From contig JALHUB010000229.1 of the NCBI GenBank assembly GCA_022865685.1, positions 1 through 5,993 on the forward strand: a DNA stretch of 5,993 nucleotides. Reading direction: 5' to 3'. Below, piece by piece: positions 1-5,379 of the stretch. How positions within the stretch are numbered: position 1 is the stretch's first letter; each line of letters begins with the position of its first letter. The DNA comes from Dehalococcoidia bacterium (GTDB lineage: Bacteria; Chloroflexota; Dehalococcoidia; DSTF01; JALHUB01). The notes under the pieces were generated by a model. The model had not been told where the DNA came from and made no database searches. It saw only the letters and a list, made by a program, of their open reading frames with translations. The position numbers and the translations under genes are program-made.

Positions 1-97
1 CGCCGGAAGGGGGAACGGTTCTGCGGGATGAATCCCGCAGCTACTTCCCGATCTTCGGAAGCTGAGGGTTTCAACCCTCAGAATGTCAATTACTACG
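1..97. repeat. REP/BIME-like palindromic module, copy 1 (left edge cut by the window)
   Basis: The module contains two perfect hairpins. The first, at 21-40, is CTGCGGGATGAATCCCGCAG (8-bp stem, TGAA loop), followed by CTAC at 41-44. The second, at 62-81, has stem CTGAGGGT/ACCCTCAG and loop TTCA; its tail ends in CTAC at 93-96. On the minus strand each hairpin is therefore preceded by a GTAG tetranucleotide, directly for the first and after an 11-nt spacer for the second. REP elements mobilised by RAYT (TnpA_REP) transposases classically carry GTAG or GGAG at the 5' foot of a hairpin, so the resemblance is structural. No transposase gene is in the window. The segment between the hairpins (45-61) contains a further weak palindrome, CTTCC...GGAAG on the minus strand. 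The unit recurs at 146-259. It is more plausibly a non-autonomous repeat than a coding sequence, although an open frame runs through it. Confidence 0.75.
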
Positions 98-150
98 AAG
101 AGACCGCCTCGAACCTCAGCCGGTGCGGCCCGATGACGATCTCGTCGCCG
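93..150 (-). pseudogene. Remnant of the 3' end of an FHA-domain gene
   Basis: Positions 102-150 match 3841-3889, the 3' end of the intact VWA-FHA gene, in 48 of 49 bases. The one difference is C117 against T3856. Read on the minus strand the fragment encodes GDEIVIGPHRLRFEAV, identical to residues 470-485 of the intact protein; the base difference is a silent Leu codon change (CTG for CTA). The frame then continues Ser-Ser-TAG (stop at 93-95), where the intact gene has Pro-Pro-Pro-TAG. The homology ends abruptly at 150, where REP module copy 2 begins. This looks like the tail of a paralogous FHA gene cut off by, or carried with, the repeat. It has no start and cannot make a folded FHA domain. 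Whether it came from the local gene or from another copy in the genome cannot be decided here. Confidence 0.7.
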
Positions 151-259
151 AAGGGGGAACGGTTCTGCGGGATGAATCCCGCAGCTACTTCCCGATCTTC
201 GGAAGCTGAGGCCCGCCCGCCGAAGGAGGGGTTTCAACCCTCAGAATGTCAATTCCTAC
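146..259. repeat. REP/BIME-like palindromic module, copy 2
   Basis: Copy 2 repeats copy 1 almost base for base. The first hairpin is at 165-184, followed by CTAC at 185-188, then the same inter-hairpin segment. The conserved tail GAATGTCAATT leads to CTAC at 256-259. Two differences stand out. One G is missing near the left edge, and 19 extra bases (212-230) sit within the second hairpin. These extra bases leave only a GGGT/ACCC stem around the TTCA loop, with a GAAG at 222-225 just before it. The second hairpin is therefore degenerate here while the first is perfect. The copy ends about 60 nt upstream of the first membrane-protein gene. A CRISPR origin is excluded by the number, length and internal symmetry of the units. 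Confidence 0.75.
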
Positions 260-286
260 GGCGAAACGACCTGTGGCGCCAGGCCG

Positions 287-314
287 CCTCCGATGGTAGT
301 TTTGACGGCGGAGG
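287..314 (+). promoter_or_regulatory. Possible hairpin covering the Shine-Dalgarno of the first gene
   Basis: CCTCCG at 287-292 is the exact complement of CGGAGG at 309-314, which contains the GGAGG ribosome-binding site 7 nt before the ATG at 322. A 6-bp, mostly G:C stem with a 16-nt loop could hide the site in the mRNA. Such short complements to a Shine-Dalgarno sequence arise easily by chance in GC-rich DNA, so this is only a candidate. No clear sigma-70 promoter for the operon is visible upstream. Confidence 0.25.
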
Positions 315-321
315 ACGGGTG

Positions 322-1773
322 ATGCGAGCGGAATTGCGGCAATGGCTGAAGCGGCGTGTCCCAATAGCCTGGGTTCAGCTCGGCGTGGTGCTCACGTTGC
401 TTGCGGTGCTGCCTTTGGCAAAGGAGGTGGACCCCGATTTCTGGTGGCACCTGCGCACGGGCAAGCTGATCGTTGAATCCGGCATTCCGCGTCACGACCC
501 GTTCTCCTGGACGGCGGCGGGCAAGGTCTGGGTGGCGCACGAGTGGTTGTCGGAAGTCATCATCTACGGCGTCGAGTCGACCCTGGGCTACATCGGCAAC
601 GTCGCATTCTTTGGGGCTGTCATTTCCGCTGCGCTCCTGCTCATGTACGCTATGGGACGCCGATTGGGGGCAGGCACCAAGCCACTGGTGCTGCTCGCTT
701 TCGTTGCCGCGCTCGCGCTGGCCCGGTTCGTTACCGTCCGGCCGCAGGAGTTCACCTGGCTCCTGTTTGCCGTCTTCGTCTACGTCCTCCAGCGGCACGA
801 GGAAGGCGACGCGATGCCTCTCTGGGTCCTGCCGCCGCTGATGGCGCTGTGGGTAAACCTGCATCTGGGGTTCTTCTACGGTCTGCTTGTCGTGGGTGTC
901 TGGCTACTGGTGCAGGTCTTCCGGCACGCGCGCACGGAGCCGTCGAAGCTGCGCGCGCCGCTCATGGTGGCGGGCGCGTGCCTGCTGGCGACACTTCTGA
1001 ACCCCAATGGACCGGAGATTCTTGCCTACCCGGCGCAATACTTGCAGGGGAGCGGGGAGCGCTCGCTGATAGCCGAGTGGCAGCGGCCGGATTTCACGTC
1101 GCCGCTGAGCATACCCATCGCTCTGGCTCTCATACTGTTGGTGGCGTCGCTCCTGTCGCGGCGGCGGCCGTTTCTGTGGCTCCTTTCGGCGGCTTTCATC
1201 GCTTTCAGTCTCCAGGCAGTTCGAAACGTGCCCTTCGCCGTCCTTCTGTTGTCCCCGATGGTTGGCTCGGCGGCAGCAGGCCGCTGGCTGTTGCTCAGTC
1301 GACACCGCGATTCGGGGACCACTCTTCCCGTCGTGGGTAGCGCCGTCCTGCTCGCTGCTCTGGCAGGGTGTGTGTTCGTCATCGCTCCCACCGTTGGTGG
1401 CACTGTCTCCGGGTACCATCCCAGCGGCTACGGCTATCCCGTGGCGGGCGAGTCGTTCGTCGAGAGCCACTATCAGACGGCCCGCCTCTACAACGAGTAC
1501 GGCTGGGGCGGCTATCTGATCGATCGCCTATATCCGGACGTGCCTGTCTTCATCGATGGCCGCGAGGAGTTCTACGGCGAGACCATCTTCGGCGACTACC
1601 TGCACATAGCCAAGACGGAGGAGGGCTGGGATGACTTGTTGGCGCAATACGGAGTCGATGTCGCTCTACTCAGGCGCGACTCCAGGCTCGCGAAGGCGAT
1701 GAGGGCCAGCAACAACTGGCAGGAGGAGTTCACCGGCCCTGTAGAAGCAGTCTTTGTCCGGCGCCACAGCTAG
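322..1773 (+). CDS. Polytopic membrane protein, GT-C glycosyltransferase-like (DPDFWWHL family)
   Basis: This is a 483-aa integral membrane protein, probably a GT-C-type enzyme or relative that transfers a sugar from a lipid-linked donor on the outer face of the membrane. Transfer activity is inferred, not shown. A first span (about residues 13-33) is followed by an external loop with DPDFWWHLRTG (37-47), HDPFSW (58-63) and HEW (73-75); acidic residues in this first loop are typical of GT-C catalytic sites. Further hydrophobic spans follow, with an RPQ motif at 140-142, WVNLHLGF, and NPNG. The C-terminal soluble part carries NEYGWGGYLI (391-400) and FIDGREEFYG (410-419). I recognise this motif set from conserved 'hypothetical' membrane proteins of several phyla, but I know no assigned substrate. 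The ATG at 322 is chosen because GGAGG (310-314) lies 7 nt upstream. The open frame reaches back to 28, but that part is REP repeat and not protein-like. The next gene starts 31 nt downstream, so the two are probably co-transcribed. Confidence 0.85.
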   Translation: MRAELRQWLKRRVPIAWVQLGVVLTLLAVLPLAKEVDPDFWWHLRTGKLIVESGIPRHDPFSWTAAGKVWVAHEWLSEVIIYGVESTLGYIGNVAFFGAVISAALLLMYAMGRRLGAGTKPLVLLAFVAALALARFVTVRPQEFTWLLFAVFVYVLQRHEEGDAMPLWVLPPLMALWVNLHLGFFYGLLVVGVWLLVQVFRHARTEPSKLRAPLMVAGACLLATLLNPNGPEILAYPAQYLQGSGERSLIAEWQRPDFTSPLSIPIALALILLVASLLSRRRPFLWLLSAAFIAFSLQAVRNVPFAVLLLSPMVGSAAAGRWLLLSRHRDSGTTLPVVGSAVLLAALAGCVFVIAPTVGGTVSGYHPSGYGYPVAGESFVESHYQTARLYNEYGWGGYLIDRLYPDVPVFIDGREEFYGETIFGDYLHIAKTEEGWDDLLAQYGVDVALLRRDSRLAKAMRASNNWQEEFTGPVEAVFVRRHS

Positions 1774-1804
1774 CGGAGTCCGTTCCGACGATCATGGAGT
1801 TCCG

Positions 1805-3022
1805 ATGCGAGCACGGTTCACTGCGCTGTCCTTGACCATCTCTTTTTGTGGGCTCTTCGTCGGGGCTGGGGTGGTAGCGTTCGCCGCGCTGACCACCGTG
1901 TTTGGCCGCGGCGGCACCGACTGGGTGTCGTTCTACTCCGCTGGAACGATGATCCGCACGGGCCATGGCAGGGAGCTGTTCGACACAGCCGCTCAGACTG
2001 CAACGCAACACAGGTTGGTGGGAACCGAGCTCGCTTACGCTCTGCCGGCGTTCGTCGCGTACGTCTTTGCACCCCTCTCCTTCCTTTCGTTCTCGACCAG
2101 CTATCTCGCGTGGCTCGCGATGAATCTCTCACTGCTCGCCGGTCTGCTCTACGCCGCGTGGCGGTACCTGGTCGCCCTTTCGGGATCGGTGCGCACCTGT
2201 TGGATTGCGGGAGTTGCACTGGCAACCCCGACAGTGGTCGAGGTGTTCCAAGGGCAGATTGACCTGTCCGTGCTCGCCTGCATGCTCGCCTGCCTGGCGC
2301 TCCTGTCTCGGAAGAAGCCGGTCGTGGCAGGGGCGATCCTTGCGCTCGCGGCAGCAAAACCACAATTTGTGTTGTCGCTGCTGCTCCTCTTGCTGTTGAA
2401 GAAGGAGTGGCGGGCGCTTGCGTCGTTCGGCGTAGTCGCCGCGGTGCTGTTCGCGGTTCCGGTGGCGCTGCTCTCCCCGCACACGCTGGCTGATCAGATG
2501 TCACTGCTGGCATCGTTTCCGTCATCATCGACGGAACACGCCGTCAGTGCCCGCTACATGGTGAACCTGCGCGGCACAGTGACGAGCATCGATGGTTCAG
2601 CAGGCGTCTGGGAATGGGCCCTGCCACTCGCGGCTTGTTCGATGGTCGCACTTGTGGTTGCGAGCCGCCGCTGGGCGCGCCTGCCCTCATCAGATCCACA
2701 GGCGTGGGCTCTGGCTCTCGCACTGCCACTGATTTGGTCGCCTCACGTTCATTACCATTCGCTTGTCTTCCTGCTCGCCGCAGGGACGATGTATGTTAGG
2801 GCCATTTCAGCGGCTGGCATCCCACCACGTCCCTCGTGGATCGCGCTTGTACAGCTTTCGGTGACTGGACTTTGGCTAGTGAGCTATTCCGGCGTTGGCC
2901 TTGTATCGATCTTGGTAATCGGGGCGTTCGTTGTGTTCGCTTATGCATGGCCCCGGCCGAAGGCGGGTGCGCTCGCTTGCCCTGAGCAAGCCGCCCAAGA
3001 CGAGGTTGCGTTTGCCTTGTAG
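1805..3022 (+). CDS. DUF2029/GT87-like membrane glycosyltransferase
   Basis: This is a 405-aa polytopic membrane protein resembling the DUF2029/GT87 group of the GT-C superfamily, whose characterised members are polyprenyl-phosphate-mannose-dependent mannosyltransferases. Visible hallmarks are a first span (about 8-30) followed by TDWVSFYSAG (38-47), where D39 is the likely catalytic-type acid. GHGRELFD, with an aromatic-acidic ending, follows; then a long run of helices with QGQID (149-153), AAAKPQF (182-188) and a late HVHYH cluster (314-318). Order and spacing fit the family, and the length is usual for it. The donor and acceptor sugars cannot be told. The ATG at 1805 has GGAG at 1796-1799 with 5-nt spacing. 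An in-frame TTG at 1754 would overlap the preceding gene and lacks a ribosome-binding site. It forms an operon with the preceding GT-C-like gene, which suggests consecutive steps in one glycan or glycolipid pathway. It ends in a convergent intergenic region with no strong terminator. Confidence 0.85.
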   Translation: MRARFTALSLTISFCGLFVGAGVVAFAALTTVFGRGGTDWVSFYSAGTMIRTGHGRELFDTAAQTATQHRLVGTELAYALPAFVAYVFAPLSFLSFSTSYLAWLAMNLSLLAGLLYAAWRYLVALSGSVRTCWIAGVALATPTVVEVFQGQIDLSVLACMLACLALLSRKKPVVAGAILALAAAKPQFVLSLLLLLLLKKEWRALASFGVVAAVLFAVPVALLSPHTLADQMSLLASFPSSSTEHAVSARYMVNLRGTVTSIDGSAGVWEWALPLAACSMVALVVASRRWARLPSSDPQAWALALALPLIWSPHVHYHSLVFLLAAGTMYVRAISAAGIPPRPSWIALVQLSVTGLWLVSYSGVGLVSILVIGAFVVFAYAWPRPKAGALACPEQAAQDEVAFAL

Positions 3023-3238
3023 AAGGGCGTGCGGGGCGTCGCCCAATGCCCTGAGTCCCATTGAGATCACGGCGACAGCCCTGAGGGCAGTTTCGGGATG
3101 GAGCGTCGGTGTAGTTAGCTGGAGCGTGCGGAGCATCGAAGGCTGCAGACGGAAAGCCCGCTACAAGCGTAGTGCTATTCTTCGCTCCTCGTCGCCTCGA
3201 AGCGCAGCCTGTGCGGGCCGATGGCCGAGGGGGAGTGA

Positions 3239-3300
3239 TGTAGAGGAGGGCTTCAGCCCTCCACGTCGCCTTCTTGCGGTTGTAGAGGAGGTTTTGCCTG
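3239..3300. repeat. GTAG-headed REP-like elements in a convergent intergenic region
   Basis: TGTAGAGGAGG occurs twice, at 3239-3249 and 3281-3291. The first copy opens a perfect hairpin, GGAGGGC/GCCCTCC with a TTCA loop (3245-3262), so GTAG (3240-3243) sits at its 5' foot exactly as in REP elements. The second copy has a degenerate palindrome (GGAGG...GCCTGC) and ends directly at the stop codon of the minus-strand gene at 3301. The loop and head match the modules at the start of the window although the stems differ. The hairpin could slow polymerase or protect transcript ends from both sides, but there is no T-run for a classical terminator. The rest of the gap (3023-3238) shows no convincing gene or RNA. 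Confidence 0.7.
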
Positions 3301-3489
3301 CTAGCGGCGGCGGAACGGCAGGTGGGCGCCGTGCAGCGCCAACCGGTAGAGATGGAAGATGAACCCGGAGATCATGCCCCACCAGAGCATGCCCATCAGG
3401 AGATCTACGGCGTACACGCCGGGCAAGGCAAGGCACGCTCCGATGCCGGCCCCCAGGGCTACGCTCAGACCCACGCCAAAGCCGTTCAT
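3301..3489 (-). CDS. Small membrane protein A, MNGFGVG family
   Basis: This is a 62-aa protein of unknown function, almost wholly hydrophobic, with Gly/Ala-rich residues 4-23 and a second span at about 28-50. It ends in HGAHLPFRRR, whose arginines probably face the cytoplasm. It aligns without gaps to the protein at 5376-5633: 30 of 58 residues are identical, including MNGFGVG, G13, IGA (16-18), P23, LM (31-32), GM (38-39), IF (44-45), R49, AL (51-52), G54 and HLP (56-58). The ATG at 3487-3489 is preferred because the paralogue starts with the same MNGFGVG. A GTG at 3538-3540 would add 17 unconserved residues and lacks a ribosome-binding site. Only a weak purine stretch (GAAGATGGA) precedes the chosen ATG. 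It lies about 340 nt downstream of the VWA-FHA gene on the same strand, and REP-like elements follow its stop. Conservation between the two copies makes it very likely to be a real gene. Confidence 0.8.
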   Translation of the reverse strand: MNGFGVGLSVALGAGIGACLALPGVYAVDLLMGMLWWGMISGFIFHLYRLALHGAHLPFRRR

Positions 3490-3517
3490 TCCATCTTCAC
3501 TATCGGCAACTCTGCCT

Positions 3518-3540
3518 GTGACCGTTAGTCCGCCGGTCAC
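3518..3540. repeat. 7-bp inverted repeat upstream of small protein A
   Basis: GTGACCG (3518-3524) and CGGTCAC (3534-3540) form a perfect inverted repeat with a 9-nt spacer. Its near edge lies 28 nt upstream of the start codon of the minus-strand small protein gene. It could be an operator for a dimeric regulator or a hairpin in a 5' leader. No clear promoter was found around it, and a 7-bp repeat can occur by chance. Confidence 0.4.
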
Positions 3541-3580
3541 GCCCGCCGCCGGCGCCTACCTCCGATGTGACGCAAACTCC

Positions 3581-3609
3581 TTACAAATCTCCCCACCATC
3601 TGCTACCCT
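3581..3609 (+). promoter_or_regulatory. Sigma-70-like promoter candidate on the plus strand
   Basis: TTACAA (3581-3586) is followed, after exactly 17 nt, by TACCCT (3604-3609). A TGC directly before the second box (3601-3603) resembles an extended -10. It points towards the 3' end of the VWA-FHA gene, and there is no established plus-strand gene downstream, only a doubtful 32-codon frame. It might make a small or antisense RNA, or be a chance match. Confidence 0.3.
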
Positions 3610-3774
3610 GACCTCGACCCTTCGACGCCGTCGACCCATGGGCGTCCAACACCAGCCGGCCACCGTTTCACGCGAATGGAGCAGCCCAATGACCGCTGAT
3701 TCGGCCCTTTTCTGCCCGTTCTCGACCGTTCTTCCAGATTCGCATCGCCGTCACTCAGATTCACAAACGACGCG

Positions 3775-3796
3775 AAAAAACAGTTGATATCAATTG
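3775..3796 (-). terminator. AT-rich palindrome with T-run, possible terminator of the VWA-FHA gene
   Basis: On the minus strand, 33 nt after the stop of the VWA-FHA gene, CAATTGATATCAACTG (3781-3796) is followed directly by six T residues (3775-3780). The core TTGATATCAA is a perfect 10-bp palindrome, and one mismatch interrupts the extension. The stem is weak for an intrinsic terminator because it is A:T-rich. An operator or protein-binding site is an equal alternative. The island stands out from the GC-rich surroundings. Confidence 0.35.
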
Positions 3797-3828
3797 GTCA
3801 ATCAAAGCGAGACCGGCCGCGCGGACCG

Positions 3829-5295
3829 CTACGGTGGCGGGACCGCCTCGAACCTTAGCCGGTGCGGCCCGATGACGATCTCGTCGCCGTCCTCCAGCAC
3901 AGCCCACTTCAACGCCTTCTCCCCGACGACCGTCGCGTAGCGTCCGCCCGCCAGGTGGTGCAGCATGAAATGGCCCTCCCGCAGCCAGATTCGCGCGTGG
4001 TGCCCGGCTACGCGGCCGTCCGCGTCGGCCAGCGATAGCTTGCAGTCGGCGTCGCTGCCGAGGGTGACCGTGTGCTCGCCCAGCGGTACGCTCTTCCCCT
4101 TGTCGGGCCCTTCGACGATAGTCAGGCGGCCGGACGGCGCTGCGGGTCCCGTCCAGGTCGCGACGGGCGGCGGCGTGTAGGAGTGGGAGGCCTGCGTCGG
4201 GCCGGACGCCGTCGCGCGCAGCCGTCGGCGCCGAATCCGCCTCGTTCCCAGGACTCCGCCGCCCACAAGCAGCGCGGCGATGCCGCCGGCCAGCGCGAAG
4301 AGCATGGGGCTCGGCCCGCCGCCATCGCCGGTCGATGCCGCCGCTTCGGGCGTGGGCCGGGGCGTCGGCGTCGGCGTCGAGGGTGCGCCGGGTCGCGTGA
4401 AGCGCGCGCTGCCGCTCGCCGACGCGTCGCCCGCGGTCGCGCTCAGCGTCAGCTCCGACGTGCCGCCGTCCGCCGGCGCCGCCAGCGTCATGCGCACCAC
4501 GTACTGCGAACGGAGCATGAAGCCGATGCGCTCGTAGACGGCGGGGATATCGGCGGGAGCGGGCGCGGCCAGGAACTGCCCGCCGGAGCGGTTCGCCAGG
4601 TCCTGCAGGTAGGGGACGTTTATGTCCTCGCCGACGCCGATGGCGAAGAAGGGGGCGCCGGAGGCCGCGGCCTCACTGAGCGATTGCTCCATGCTCGCGG
4701 CGCTGCGGTTGCCCGACTCCTGCCCGTCGGTGAGCAGGACGACGACCTTGCGCGGCAGGGGCGCCGTCTTCGCCGCCTGCGCTCCCGCCACTACGGCGTC
4801 GTATAGCGCCGTCGAGCCGCCCGCCTGGAGGCCCTGCAGCGTCGCCGCCAGCGCCTGCTTGTCGGCCGATAGCGGGCTGGGCGCGCTCACGCCGTCGGCG
4901 AAGGAGATGACGATGGCGCCGTCCCTGGGCAGCAGGCTATCGACGAAGCGGATCGCCGCCTCTTCCGTGAGGGCCATAGGCGAGCCCGCCATGCTGCCGC
5001 TGGTGTCCATGACGAGCACCACGGCGAGGCCGACGTCGGCGTTGACGGCCGCCTGCGCCGCGACGACGGGCACGGGGCCACTGTCGTCGGAGGCCGCGAA
5101 GTTCGACGCCGCGAGCCCGCCGACCGGCGCGCCCGCCGCATCCTGCACGCTGACGACGGCGATTACGTCCGGGTAGGCGGCGGTGATGACCTGCGTGACG
5201 TCGACGGTCACAGGCGTCTGTGCGCGGGCAGGGAGAACGGCCATGAGCGCCGCGCAGAGCCCGATCGCCGCAAGCCCCTTGATGAATCTTCGCAT
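3829..5295 (-). CDS. Secreted VWA protein with one membrane span and a cytoplasmic FHA domain
   Basis: This 488-aa protein probably joins an outside-facing adhesion or metal-binding module to an inside-facing interaction module. In order it has a signal peptide ending ARA|Q (cleavage after about residue 25), a beta-rich stretch (28-80), and a VWA domain from about 89 to 260. The VWA domain has a complete MIDAS: DTSGS at 97-101, T162, and TDG at 189-191. A beta segment (264-300) and a Pro/Thr linker (301-328, TPTPTPRPTP) follow. One span (331-350) leads to an Arg-rich stop-transfer (352-360), and an FHA domain occupies about 389-488. The FHA domain looks degenerate at its phosphothreonine site: LGSD replaces the usual LGR, VAGHHA replaces the S-x-x-H motif, and no NG follows. 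The ATG at 5293-5295 is chosen because it begins the signal peptide and lies about 50 nt after a promoter. An upstream in-frame TTG (5338-5340) would sit almost at the transcription start. It is flanked on both sides by paralogous small membrane proteins. The partner and process are unknown. Confidence 0.88.
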   Translation of the reverse strand: MRRFIKGLAAIGLCAALMAVLPARAQTPVTVDVTQVITAAYPDVIAVVSVQDAAGAPVGGLAASNFAASDDSGPVPVVAAQAAVNADVGLAVVLVMDTSGSMAGSPMALTEEAAIRFVDSLLPRDGAIVISFADGVSAPSPLSADKQALAATLQGLQAGGSTALYDAVVAGAQAAKTAPLPRKVVVLLTDGQESGNRSAASMEQSLSEAAASGAPFFAIGVGEDINVPYLQDLANRSGGQFLAAPAPADIPAVYERIGFMLRSQYVVRMTLAAPADGGTSELTLSATAGDASASGSARFTRPGAPSTPTPTPRPTPEAAASTGDGGGPSPMLFALAGGIAALLVGGGVLGTRRIRRRRLRATASGPTQASHSYTPPPVATWTGPAAPSGRLTIVEGPDKGKSVPLGEHTVTLGSDADCKLSLADADGRVAGHHARIWLREGHFMLHHLAGGRYATVVGEKALKWAVLEDGDEIVIGPHRLRFEAVPPP

Positions 5296-5350
5296 GGCCG
5301 CATCCCGTGAAATACGGCGCTGCCCAAAACGACGGGACAACGCTGTTTTC

Positions 5351-5379
5351 AGACTAGGAGACGGTTGTCATCCTGTCAA
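5351..5379 (-). promoter_or_regulatory. Sigma-70-type promoter of the VWA-FHA gene
   Basis: On the minus strand a perfect -35 TTGACA (5374-5379) is followed, after a 17-nt spacer, by TAGTCT (5351-5356), which matches the TAnnnT pattern of a -10. Transcription would start near 5344, giving about 50 nt of leader before the ATG at 5295. The -35 contains the TGA stop codon (5376-5378) of the upstream small-protein gene, so the two genes are packed but can be transcribed separately. Confidence 0.6.

Larger units (their letters stand above)
3490..3828. other. Intergenic stretch without a convincing gene
   Basis: These 339 nt lie between the VWA-FHA gene and small protein A, both minus strand. A plus-strand open frame crosses the whole stretch, but its N-terminal part is antisense to protein A and its composition is not protein-like. 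The only short frame with a fair ribosome-binding site is a 32-codon one at 3689-3787 (GGAG at 3678-3681, 7-nt spacing), which encodes a Ser/Thr/His-rich peptide I do not recognise. Local base use is less GC-rich towards 3770-3810. The palindromes and promoter-like sequence inside it are listed separately. Confidence 0.6.

Noticed and set aside
1..259. CRISPR-like array
   Set aside because: Only two long units are present, they are internally palindromic, and the sequence between them is the tail of a gene. There are no regularly sized spacers.
28..321. N-terminal extension of the first membrane-protein gene (open frame from an ATG at 28)
   Set aside because: It is the translated REP repeat: the same NPAATSRSSEAE peptide appears twice, and a good ribosome-binding site precedes the ATG at 322.
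256..864. 202-aa minus-strand open frame, ending GGGLAPQVVSP at a TAG in the repeat tail
   Set aside because: It is antisense to the conserved membrane protein and has the Arg/His/Gln-rich composition of a shadow frame. Its stop is supplied by the GTAG of the repeat.
1754..1804. TTG start for the GT87-like gene overlapping the first gene
   Set aside because: There is no ribosome-binding site, the added residues are hydrophilic and not membrane-like, and the ATG at 1805 has a well-placed GGAG.
3023..3060. Intrinsic terminator after the GT87-like gene
   Set aside because: Short GGGC/GCCC complements exist, but the possible stem is 4 bp with a 3-nt loop and no T-run follows.
3359..3787. 142-aa plus-strand frame across small protein A and the following gap
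   Set aside because: Its first part is antisense to a protein conserved in two copies, and the composition and lack of a ribosome-binding site at its start do not suggest coding.
4072..4806. 244-aa plus-strand frame and other long frames inside the VWA-FHA gene
   Set aside because: Arg/Gly/Ala-rich shadow translations of a gene with clear domains on the other strand.
5296..5340. TTG start giving a 503-aa VWA-FHA protein
   Set aside because: It would lie only a few bases after the predicted transcription start, has no ribosome-binding site, and would place 15 basic residues before a complete signal peptide.
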